A stretch of 64,000 bases of DNA from Mesaphorura yosii (taxonomy: Eukaryota > Arthropoda > Collembola > Poduromorpha > Tullbergiidae), in the NCBI GenBank assembly GCA_009869945.1, contig WIXG01000027.1:62001-126000 (forward strand), given 5' to 3'. The translations under genes were made by a program, and so were the position numbers. Below are positions 24,086 through 34,900 of the stretch, in pieces; position 1 is the first letter of the stretch; each line of letters begins with the position of its first letter. Under the pieces are notes generated by a model, which did no database searches, was not told the origin of the DNA, and saw nothing but the letters and a program-made list of their open reading frames with translations.

Positions 24086-24442
24086 TTACTTGGGACTTTC
24101 TGAGCCCTCACATTTTCCTTCATGAAGAATTGTCACGCTGGGATCTAAAATAAAACGGGAAATAATGAACTGCGTCCTTGCTGGAAAAAAGTGACGGAAA
24201 CAACGTACTTCGCTTTGGCCATTGCACTATACAGAAGAAGAATCCACTGTTCCTGTATGTTATTCCATTGGAAGCACAAACAGGCTTGTCAACTGAGGTC
24301 GGTTTGCATGTCTAAATTATCGCATTTTTGTTTAGCGTAAATTAAAATTAGAGATCGAATCAAATGAACTTACCTCTCCTAAGTTGACCAAAACTGCTGC
24401 CATAAGAAAGACGGCAAGTGTGAACGCAATATTTTTCGCCAT
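24086..24442 (-). CDS. Secreted Kazal-type serine protease inhibitor, second copy
   Basis: Three minus-strand exons, 24442-24374, 24311-24209 and 24144-24086, encode 76 residues. Exon 2 is the same length (103 nt) and phase as in the copy at 22635-23008, so the genes are tandem paralogues. A signal peptide of about 22 residues (AFTLAVFLMAAVLVNLG) is followed by one Kazal domain: CKPTSVDKPVC, ASNGITYRN, a Cys after SGFFF, and ILHEGKC, then a short polar tail (EGSESPK). As in the paralogue, C2 is replaced by Pro and C4 by Gly, leaving C1, C3, C5 and C6. The presumed P1 residue is Ser. Role: extracellular serine-protease control, target unknown. Confidence 0.85.
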
Positions 24443-25131
24443 GGCCGTCGTTCAATGCGACTGAGTCTGAGGCCGTCCTTCGGTAACGACGCTTCTCGCT
24501 TAGCGAAGGGAATGGATCGCGGAATGACGCAACTCGTTAATTTTGTGGTTAGGTTAATTTGCTTTCCGCAACTAAGCGCACTGGCAGTACTATTAGTAGG
24601 AATTCGTTTGTCGCATATTGTGACTCGTGACGTTCGTGACAATTAAATATGTATAAATTGCATTAAGTGACGCGTAAATATAAGTTTAAATATAACGAGG
24701 AAGGGTGAATCTGCTCTTTCTTTTCTGCTTGCCACGCGATGCGCAAAAATGCACATTCGTCATCCAACTTCCCATGTGAATAAACTGTCTCATTCATATA
24801 ACAGTTGCTCAATAAATTAGGATGCTCTGCGAATATACAAGTTAGTTTATTATCCAATTTGGTTTGAACAAATTATTTGGAAATAATTTCATTCATTTTA
24901 GTCATGTCTTTATCATTTCCCGTTTTAAAAACCGTGCCTTCGCATTAAGTGGAAATTAAACAATTGAGGCTTTAAGGAAGACTAACCACAATTAAATGAA
25001 TACATTTAATTCGGTCATACGCTTCAGTGCACTGCCATTATTTTCAAACATTCACCACTCTCCATTTTCGTTTCTCACCCAGGGTCGAGAACGGAGAATT
25101 GTCTAAAGGTGCGCCTGGGTATTTTTGAATC

Positions 25132-25557
25132 ATGAAATCACTTGTTTCACTGGCCCTGCTTTGCGTCATTACATTCACTGCTCAAAACGCTAGCGCAGCA
25201 CCATCGGACCCTAGAGAAATGGTGATGTTACCCTTCGCAGTGTGCATAATTCAAAGCCTGCACAGATTTACCCTAGGATTTGCATTTTTAGAGGTTCCAA
25301 ATGGAAATGGAGACGATGGTAAATTGAACGTACAGAAAGGTCGGCAAATTGTCAGTTACGTCAGTACTGAATACTGCACACTGATGCTCATTCTGCTTAC
25401 AATTTTAGGTGGGACTGTAAAAAAAAAAGGATAAGATGGAGAAGAGACGTACTTTGACGGATGCAACACGTGCTATTGCCACGACGACCAGAATGGTGTA
25501 CGATGGTCGCTTTTCCGAATAGGAGCAAGATTATTGAATTCTTTGTTACATTTCTGA
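25132..25557 (+). pseudogene. Pacifastin-type inhibitor pseudogene
   Basis: Exon layout copies the intact gene downstream: 25132-25221 (signal peptide, MKSLVSLALLCVITFTAQNA), 25292-25339 (Gly/Asp-rich linker) and 25409-25557 (pacifastin exon). Joined in frame, exon 3 passes a run of ten A's and meets TAA at about 25433, exactly where the intact copy has the first pacifastin Cys codon. Beyond it the frame still reads TYFDGCNTCYC, but the later CT-x3-C is gone (replaced by WSLFRIG). One stop plus three missing cysteines make a functional inhibitor unlikely. The signal peptide and linker are intact, so a short secreted peptide could in principle still be made. Confidence 0.7.
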
Positions 25558-25916
25558 AATAAAGCTCAATTTCCTCCTTCATAAATACATTTACGCAAAG
25601 TCATTAATCGCTGAATTAATTATCCCAAACACCTGCACCGTTTGGCTGGGACAAATTGAGGAAAATACACCCGTAATTACACGCACAGCCCGTTGGTGTT
25701 CTAATTAGAAGAGATAACTGCGAGTCAATACGGCAATTTATTTTATTGTGATCAAAAGTGCTCGTGCGCTTAATCATGTTTATTAGTTGTAATTCAATTT
25801 ATTGCAACTACTTGACATAAATGTTCATATGAAATGCATCATCGTCGTACCGTCATTGTTTATTTATACCGTTGACGTCGTCGAGACAAATTCATAGTTT
25901 CCTTCTGCCTGAAATC

Positions 25917-26349
25917 ATGAAGCAATTTGTACGCCTGTCCCTACTCCTGTACATGCTGACACTTGCTACTCTAAATTCGAAGGCATCACCGCCCGACCCG
26001 ACGGAAAATGGTAACAAACTTTATCACACCAAAACTTAGAAACTATGCACTCATTTTTGGCCTTTTCAGAGGTTTTGAAGGGAGACGGAGGCGGACTGCC
26101 AAAGAAATACGTGACATATCCAAATGCAAAGGAAAAAGGTAAGTCCTGCCCATGAATTTCGATGAGAATTTCATATCGGAATCTGAAATCGTTTCATTCT
26201 CTGGATTTTTAGAATCGGCTGAAGCGAAAGGGTGTGCAAACGGAGAGAAGACGTTTTACGACGGATGCAACACGTGCTCCTGTCCTGACAATGGCAGAAA
26301 TGTATCGTTTTGTACGTACAGACTGTGCATGAAGAGAGTGGTAGCTTAG
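25917..26349 (+). CDS. Secreted pacifastin-type serine protease inhibitor
   Basis: Exons 25917-26010, 26070-26138 and 26213-26349 encode about 99 residues. A signal peptide (FVRLSLLLYMLTLATLNSKA) is followed by a linker (GDGGGLPKKYVTYPNAKEKE). One pacifastin light-chain domain then has all six cysteines: GC-x10-CNTCSC-x3-G-x5-CT-x3-C, which fits the family consensus exactly. Pacifastins are small, tightly knotted inhibitors of trypsin- and chymotrypsin-like enzymes, known mainly from arthropods, where they act in haemolymph, for example on the prophenoloxidase cascade. The P1-P1' site lies near the end of the domain (YRLCMK region). The broken copy at 25132-25557 is its tandem paralogue. Only a single inhibitory domain is present, not the multi-domain precursor common in insects. 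Confidence 0.85.
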
Positions 26350-26964
26350 TTTCAATTAAGGCATTGCTACTTGAGTAAATCCAGTAGTTTTCAGATTTCT
26401 AAGTCTGTAATCCATCACAGCTCAGTGGTCAATGTTAAATACAAACCTCGGCTCGGCATTTAACTCGCATTTCATGAAAGATGTGCTTGAGTCTGAACTG
26501 AAACTGATAAACCATATTAAGGGCGCGTGACATTGCAATTGAGATGTTGACAAGCCAGTACAAAGAGTTACATATAATTTTAAAGTGCTTGAGATTGGCA
26601 AAGGTCGCCATTCCATGGCTGGAATTCATGCAAGGCCAATAGAAAGTATTGGGAAACACAAGTTGTCCCCAACGAGAAGCTACCGGGCTGGTCGACCATC
26701 ATGACTTCATCCAATTTCCATTCCGATCATCCGATACACGAATCCCGAGCGAGGAGACACTTGTGATTGTCAAGAGTGTTGTTGACATTGTTTTTTGAAG
26801 TACTGTGAATTCAATTAACCAGTAGCCCGTGCCTTGACGATTGCCGTCTCCTCATACAACTTTCTGGCTCGCTTGTCGCTTACATGCTAGTCCACTTGTG
26901 AGTTGAAGCAGCAGCATACCAGCACCAGCAGTTCCAGGTCCAGGTCCCTGTACCTTGACTTAAG
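26350..26964. other. Intergenic DNA
   Basis: About 600 bp between the pacifastin gene and the sphingomyelinase gene. No supported gene. It should contain the 3' UTR of the former and the promoter of the latter. A CCAGCACCAGCAGTTCCAGGT-like imperfect repeat lies just upstream of the next ATG. Confidence 0.4.
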
Positions 26965-29411
26965 ATGACACCTCAGAAATTCCTTCACATTTTCGCCCTG
27001 GTCCTGTGCTGTGCCATTTTAAGTCAGCCAGTTCTCGGTGCCAGGGAGCTATCCTCGTTAAACGAACACGAGAGGAGTGTCGTCGAGCATGCCTCGAAGC
27101 AGCTGATCGATATACTTGGACCCTACAGGTTAGTTGGGAATTGATCGTCTCGGATCATACTTCTAAATGTGAAAAATTATTGTCGCGGTTGCAGAAATGA
27201 GATAATACGATGGGTCAGAAACATGGTTTACGATGTTGAGCCGATGAACGAGTATGTAAATTGCGATATATGCCTACCTGCAATTTCCATCGTCCGACCA
27301 CTCGTCAATTTCATCGACCCGGAAGTGGTCGTACTGGTCGTCATAATAGTTTGCGAAGTCTTGAACATAGCGCCAACGCCAGAAATGTGCAGACCGACGA
27401 TTGAAAATTTTGCTGTGAGCCTCCTTACCAGAAACATACGTGCTAAGCGTCAACTTCGCTACAAAATATTCCCAACAATGACATTGCATCCTCTTTGCAG
27501 GGTCCGGTGATTTTTATTGCGAAAAACAAAAACGCTACTGAGCTCAGCAATACGGACTTTTGCGGCATCATCAATCCGGGTTGTTATCCGGTCTCATCGA
27601 AGTTCACAGATTGGGAAATTAGAATTAATGGGAACAAGACGCCAATCGCAAATCCGGAACCAGTGCCTGTAAGTCAATTGAGCATAACATGTAGTAGTAC
27701 CTAATCGCGAATGATGGTTCTTGGTTCTGTAGGCCGGCGAGAAAGGCGTGAAGATTTTCCAATTCACGGACCTGCACCTTGATTTAGAGTATGAGCCAGG
27801 CACACCGGCTAATTGCGAAGGCCCAATCTGCTGTCGCAACGATACCGTGAGCACTGGGTCTGAGATCGCAGGCCCATACGGTAGCTTTTCGTGCGCTCTA
27901 CCCGTCGCGGCCTTCCAGGCAATTTTAGATCATGCCGCAGTTATTCATCCCGATGTAAAATACATCTTTTTAACTGGTGACTACATTCATTCGGGCGTCT
28001 GGCTTTACAGTGAAACAGAAAACAGTCGTCACATCCTAGAAGTAACCTCAAGAGTAAAGAACACATTCCCAAACGCGAAGATATTTCCGATAACAGGAAA
28101 TCATGAAGCAGCTCCATGCAACCAATATCCGCCTCCAGAAGTGTGGGCGGAAGTGGACCACAACGGGAAAGAGCTTAGCGCAGAGTGGATTTACCGGGCG
28201 ACCATTGCAAACTTCCCTGACCTTTTTGACGACCTTCCTGATCAACAAGATAATTTCCTGCGTGGTGGCTACTACACCGTGAAACCAGAAGGGAGTTCCA
28301 ATCTCCGACTCGTGATGCTCAATTCGAACCTGTGCTACATCGAGAATTTCTGGCTGGCATACGACCCCATCGACCCGGCGGGTCAACTGCAGTGGTTCGC
28401 AGATACGATGTATGCCGCTGAGCAAGCCAACGAGAACGTTCTCATTCTATCTCACATCATGCCCGGAAGCGGGTCGTGTTGGCCGGTGTGGAGTGACAGA
28501 TACGACAAGATTGTCAATCGGTTTGAAAACATTATTAGGGGACAGTTCTATGGACACTCTCACACGGATTACTATTCATTATCGTTCGAACGAGGTAATG
28601 AAGCCTTCAGCACACTTTCAAAACAGGAATGGCTTATATTTAGAATTGTGGTTTGTTAAGGAACTGATCGACCGACGTCCGCACACTTCGTAGCTCCGAG
28701 CATGCTGACTGACAGCATGCCTTCTGCGTTCCGCGTATACTACGCTGATGGCAATCGAGGTGACGAGTCAACCTGGGAAATTCTGGATTACGAGACGCAC
28801 ATCCTCGACACTATCAAGTCAAACCAAGCCGATCCACCGGAGCCGATCTTTGAGCTTCTGTACTCTGCAAAGGTAACATATGGTCTGGAGTCTTTTCGAC
28901 CAGCGGCTCTTTACAATTTGACCCTGAGAATGATCAGAGACTATCCACTCTACGAGAAGTTTGAGAGGTGAGTCAACGGAGCAAAGTTCTAGGCACCCTG
29001 CCGAGTACTTGGTTGCATTACTTTAGCAACAACTACAAGCAAGTGTGCTCTCACTTTTTGATCAGATTCCGCTTCAAGAACACCACCTCTGGCAGATTGC
29101 GTAGGTGTGGACGGCCAGGGGCCCCTGGGTCCCAGTCCCCAGAATGTGTTGTCAACACAATTTGCGAAACGGTTGAGGCGTTATCGGGTGATGACTCACA
29201 TTGCAAGAGGTTGTACAGGGAAATGGAGGACTTTCTGAGACCGGATCCAGTCGACGACATAACGACAACGACCTCCACCGTGACTCCGACCTCCACCATG
29301 ACTCCGACCTCAACCCCTCCAGGAACCACAACGGCCAAGGGTGCTGTGCTTTCTGGGCCCGGCCCGATTTTTGTGAGCCTGTGCATAGCGCTACTCTATT
29401 CCATCTTATAA
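26965..29411 (+). CDS. Acid sphingomyelinase family (sphingomyelin phosphodiesterase), probably GPI-anchored
   Basis: The enzyme hydrolyses sphingomyelin to ceramide and phosphocholine in lysosomes or outside the cell. Six exons: 26965-27128, 27195-27414, 27501-27668, 27733-28594, 28661-28967 and 29066-29411; 688 residues. Order: signal peptide (about 1-25); saposin-B domain with CDIC at 78-81 and further cysteines; then the calcineurin-like phosphoesterase domain. Its metal ligands are D197 and H199 (FTDLHLD), D267 (TGDY), N307 and H308 (GNHE), H425 (LSHIMPG), and H459 and H461 (YGHSHTD), all the expected positions. The C-terminus has a Thr-rich stalk and ends in a hydrophobic segment (GPIFVSLCIALLYSIL), which suggests a GPI anchor. 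The exon 5 start at 28661 restores the conserved RPT...FVAPS strand. An acceptor 33 nt downstream would also keep the frame but delete it. Confidence 0.92.
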
Positions 29412-29429
29412 GGCTGCGTTTGAGCGCAG

Positions 29430-29468
29430 AATAAATAACCCATCCCGCGTGTTTCCACACGCGGGATG
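29430..29468 (+). terminator. Poly(A) signal followed by perfect 12-bp hairpin
   Basis: AATAAA at 29430-29435 lies about 20 nt after the sphingomyelinase stop. Five bases further on, CATCCCGCGTGT (29441-29452) and ACACGCGGGATG (29457-29468) form a perfect 12-bp stem around a TTCC loop. A second AATAAA follows at about 29480. The stem is GC-rich in an AT-rich surrounding. It does not match the histone 3' stem-loop consensus. Confidence 0.6.
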
Positions 29469-31983
29469 TGCATAGACAAATAAATCGGTCATGTCTTCAT
29501 CAACTTGACTAATTTATGCCAGCCAGTCTAAATTAGTAGGAATTATCAAGCAAGGAACTAACGAAATGGGATGAGAGCCTAGATAATATGCGATTATTAT
29601 TCTCGTTAGCTCATACAAATTATACCATTCATCACCATAATCGTTTATCATCCATCTGCTGCTGCTCAGATCAGGCATCGGGGCACAAGACTAGTGTGCA
29701 AGAGTTAACTGACTGTGGCTGTTGTCCACGTCCATGTATTTATTATTCTTCCTAATTCCATTCAGCAATGAATACAAGATTAATGGACTGCTGCTGTGCT
29801 TGATTGACTACAACTGGATTTTAGGGTCCAGAGTTCTTGAGGGGATTCTCAAGTGTGCAGTCAGCAAAGTTCTGTTATGAATTCCTGTCTCTCAACACTC
29901 AACTCGCAGCAAGCAATCCAACTCGTCAAGTCCACAATTCTTGCAGTCCCTCCTAAAGTCAAGGTGCTTAATTTGTTTCACGTGTGCGTGTGTCTGACTG
30001 ACTTTTATTTACGCTTGCACGTCAATTTCTGAGTAAATAACATGTCATTAAGTAATAATCGCCCCATTCTTCTTCTTGGTGCTTTGTTTTCGTTGGGTTA
30101 AGATGATGAGTCTTGACTTGACAGGTTAAGAAGCTAAAAGTCACTCTCAGTCAGTCAGCACTCAACTCGCTCCTGGATTCCCTCCCTACACTTGTTATAA
30201 ATCTTCAGGCCTTATTTATTTGAGTTTCTCAAAACCATCAGCATCTTCTCACCCTCAATCTGATCGGAGCATTACATAAAAATTCATTCTGGCAAGCTTG
30301 GGAAGAGAAAGAATGTCTGGAGAATTCACTACTCGCTTCGATTCTGACACTCATTATGAAACACTTTAATTCAAGAGTCGGTATGAATTGGCCAATTTTG
30401 CAGTCTGACAAATTGGAGGTAGTCTAGTCAATCGTTGAGACACACCTGACGACTTTCTGCTTGAATGACCATCAATTACGAGTATTGTCGAGCCATAAAG
30501 CTTGAGTCTTAAATGATTACTTTAATTAAGACCCACTTTAATTCTCTTAAGTGTGTGGTTTCCAAAACAGGTGAGGTATTGACGAAGGCAGGTTGGTGTG
30601 AGACAGGCTGAAAGAAGGGTCTGTGTTTAGGATTTAAAGATTTAAACTTGTCACCTGCTGCTTTGCGAAGCAGACTCTTGCTGCTTAATGTGCACTTGAG
30701 TCCGGCGAGGGGCAGGACGAGTGTCTGTTGTGATTAGCATTCAAGATTATCATTTGGGCATTGGGGCAGACAGGTGAATTATTCTCTTCACATTTCAAGG
30801 GTTTTTCTTTTCCAACGACATGACTTTTTTTGTCTGTCTACCCATAAATCTTCTCAATGTGAGCTCTTGACTCTCTGACCCTGCTACACTCTGCAACAAC
30901 ACAACCCAATGACAGGACGGGGACTCATTCCAGTCATTCCGGGTCTGCTCCATGCCCTGCCCTGCTTGACTTTCTCTGAGACAGCCAACTGGGGTTGGGT
31001 TGGGCTCCAGCTGCTGTCTGCTGACATGACATAACATTTCATGTTATCTGGACTATTTTGACTTATGATGTCGACTGACGCGTGAGAGAAAACAAACCAA
31101 GAGGTGGGCAGTACACGAAGCGCGTCTAGTCTGGACTCGAGTCGTCCAAGTGGAGGTGGTCAAAGAGACTCAAGAATCAATTCAGTTGTTCTCCAGTCGA
31201 ATTCCGGAATGATCGAGTGAAGGGCGAGAGACAGGAGTAAACTAAATACTCCGTGGATTCTGATTCGAGACAAGAGTGAAGCATTGACAGTGGCCTATCC
31301 AGGAAGATTGAGGAGATACGCAGAAGCAGCAGAAGATCGACGTGAATGTAAACACGACGAGTAAGTGAAATTCTGTTGAATAAATGATTTGTGTGAGTGT
31401 TAAAACTCAAGTCAGTCGTGGTCATGAGAAGAGATGAGAGACAGCAGACACCCAGTCGTCCGGACACAAGAGGAAAGATGAGATTTATTTTTATTTTATA
31501 AATACGACCAACGACGTGACTGATGTCTGCAGTTCAGTGCAACGACGAACACGGTGGTGAACTTTTCTTGAACCGAGTCAGCATCTCCAGCAACTCTTAA
31601 CACCATCCAGTCAATGTCGACCCGGAGCTCGAACTTCTGCTGCTGTGTGCAGATAAGGTTTGAATGACAAGTGTTGCCGAGTGGGATTTACATTGCAAAT
31701 TACAAATTGCAACTGGTAATTGAGTTTATCTCATTACCACGAACTCGAGCGTTACATAAGGGCAAATACAGGCAGACTGATAATCATTTGTTAGAATTGG
31801 TGTGAGTCACTCACAGTGAAAGAGCGCATCACTTCCAACCTCAGTACAGCATCCGTCGGTCTTCAGTATCATTTTGACTAAACTCTACATCAAGATTGGA
31901 CACTCATAATGTGCAAATCTTAATATTGTGAGGGTTATCATTTTAAAAGTGAAATCTGACTCTGACTGTGGTAGTCTTCGAAA
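29469..31983. other. Intergenic region upstream of sFRP gene
   Basis: About 2.5 kb without a supported gene. The minus-strand open frames at 30795 and 31177 have no domain-like composition and no splice partners. From about 31060 onward the sequence is rich in GA and GACTC-like motifs and probably contains the promoter and 5' UTR of the sFRP gene. Confidence 0.4.
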
Positions 31984-34900
31984 ATGAGGAAGTTGATTCG
32001 GAAATCGAAACGTCTCCAGCTGCAGCAATCGTTCGGAACGAAAAGGAGGAAGCACTCTAGCGGAAACCTGCTTGCTGCCACAATCGCGTCCTCAATCCCC
32101 GCCCCGATGCACCACCTGGGTCACCGCGCCTGCGACCGAAGGAGGCAGTTTAAGAGTTCTCATCTCGCGACGGACGGACTCTCGACATCGGGTGGGGATG
32201 AGATGGACGTCGCATCTCATCAGCCACACCACCATCACTGGAATCATTCTCATGACCTTCATCTGTACTTTAACGACGAGCAGGAAGATTACTGCACTCG
32301 GCCGATCAGTGATCAGCTCGACTCTCCGCTGCTATTCCTCTCTCAGAACCGCAGTCAGTGTTATCTTAATTACGCAGACAATGACATTGAGCCAAGGAAA
32401 AAAATGACTTTCGTGCAAACTGCAGCAAGTGCGAGGCGACGGAGTTCAAGACTCAGCTCGAGTCAGCCATCGTCATCCTTGACGTCCTCATCGGCCAGTT
32501 ACTACTTCATGATTACAGTATTTATAATTTTAATTCTGTGCCTCCACATCTCCCCGAGTCATGAACAGTACTTTAGTAGTGGCAGCAGCCAAGTGCATCA
32601 CCGACAGCTGGCCTCTTCCAGCTCCAGCTCCAGCTCCCACAGCCCGTCCTCCCTGGGCGCAAGTGACGAGTGGGACACTTTCTCATCTTCCCTCATCTCC
32701 TCCTCGTCATCCTCCGCTGTCGCGAGTGCCTCGACGTATGGGCATGGGTACAATTGTGTCAACATCCCCGTCAACTTCACCCTCTGCAAAAACATTGGCT
32801 ACTCGAAAATGATGGTTCCGAATCTCCTTGGCCACGACTCGCTACAAGAGGCCGAGTACCACGTAAGTACCAATTCATCCGTTCAGTGTTAATTGATGAC
32901 ATTAGACATTAATGAATTCTGAGAACGTGTCTCCGAGAATGAACTCATGAACTTGTCTGAACGTGGATACCAGCAATGCATTTATTTATTTCTGCGAATC
33001 CTAAACGACGACATTCGGGCTGGCGAGTAATTGAGCCAGCCAGAATAAAAATAAACAGACAGCCACGGGTTATCTATATTTGGTCGGGCAATGGCAATAA
33101 TTATGTGGCCACGGTGATGAGAGATGGAAATGTAAACATTGTTGGCTTGTTATTGTTAAGTACCAAGAACCTTCATTCCATAAAATCCATTTTTCGATGC
33201 AATTTGCTGGGCTAAAAAACAGAAGCCCACACATCATCATTATCATCATACATGCCACTCAATCTGTCAGCCAGACAACCAGCAACAGGAGCAGGGTACA
33301 GGGCGAGGCGAGTGTTGATGTTGACATGATGCATGGTGAGACTCTGACTTGTGTCTTGCGGTCGTGTTGTATCCAGCCAGCAAGTGAACAATGCGCACTA
33401 CTTGTTCGCTTTCCTCGAGGTAGAAATATTTAGAGTAGACGATGAATAACAAACGACACGAATAGATTAACAAAATAAACACTGACTGAGCGCTGCTGCT
33501 GCTCTTCGCATTACGAGATTACGACTTTACCAATTCCATCCAGGAGACGTGTAGAAGATGAAATGGAGAGATTGGCGTAGTTTTAATTGGCAGCTTCTTT
33601 GTTACAAAGTCCGAGTCCGTGCTTATGTTTTTGCTACTTTGGTTAAGTTGTAGATGACCATCTTGCCTTTGTAGACTTTGTACTTTTAGACGCAGAATTC
33701 CCCGTATGATTTGTCTCACGGAAGCCATGAAGTTCGACAGCTCCAGTGTAATTAGTTGTAACCAAAAACTTGAACTCTGAAATGCTCAGTGTGTCTTTGT
33801 AGGGTAGAATCTTGTTGGAAATAGTAACACCAAGACTAACCTTGAGCAAAATTTCAAGCTGAAAATTTTGGAAATGGAAGTACAAGACGTCATGTAGTCA
33901 TCTCGTCAAACTTGTGCATGAAATGCTTCATAAAACGAATTAATTACCATCGAAGCCATTGCCAGGCAAGCGTGAGCTGTTTACCAAGCGGAGTGATGGA
34001 ATTCTGTGTTTAGCGTAAAATCAGAAATCAAACCATGGAACTTTCAAGTATCGGGCTTATGATAATGACGGTGCGCCAATTCTTGTTGTCATGCCTGAAC
34101 AAACAATATGCCACTTGAAGTAGTTCACACTTGTCACTCGCCATCGCCGCTACGTCATAGTTGATGATATTTTGAGTCATGGTTTCAATTTGTATGCATG
34201 TAGTCGATCATATTTCATCTGCTCGTACGTCTGGGTGGAAAGTTTCAAGCAACATCATGAGCCAGAATCGCAGAATTTGTGAAAATTCCAGATATTATAT
34301 TCATAATGGAATGCGTAACTGAGAAATCATGCAGACATGTTAGGAGCCATTATTAATTTAATTGCTTCTGGTCAGCTGGCCAGCCCACACCAGTCACGTT
34401 TTATGACTTTGCACTTGAAATGACGCAGATGATTCATTTTTCCCCACCACGCACTGATCTGTTTGTTTTGTATGTTCACAGGCCAAGGCGTGGGTTCCTC
34501 TTCTGGGCCTGCAATGTCATCCAGACACTCAACTCTTCCTCTGCTCTCTCTTCACGCCAATCTGTCTCGACCGGCCCATCTACCCCTGCCGGTCTCTATG
34601 TCAGGTAAGCCGTGGTCGGCCTTGGCGTGCGCGCGCGAGGTGATTACGGCCGCCGTGTTTAGTGACACTTGCTTGGTTACAAGACTCTTTGTGAAGAGAC
34701 CGACGCGAGGAACGTGTTTATGCGTCGTCGGCTTCTCAAAGCAAAAGCTACAAATTAGATGTTAGCCTGAAGATACTAGTCTACGATAGAATGCACTTCG
34801 CTGGGTAGGATCATTTAGGATCTTGCCGATTCAACCTTTTCAAATCTTTGCGGCAAGTGCATGCGGCCTCTGATGATTGACAGTCCGTCCACAGTGACTG

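Noticed and set aside
28048-28425. 125-codon minus-strand open frame
   Set aside because: It is antisense to the sphingomyelinase catalytic exon, whose sense frame is strongly conserved.
29441-29468. Histone-type 3' stem-loop
   Set aside because: Stem length and loop do not fit the histone consensus, and the adjacent gene is not a histone.
32598-32795. Minus-strand Glu-rich frame opposite the Ser-rich sFRP segment
   Set aside because: It is the complement of Ser codons (TCC/TCA repeats); low complexity, no start context.
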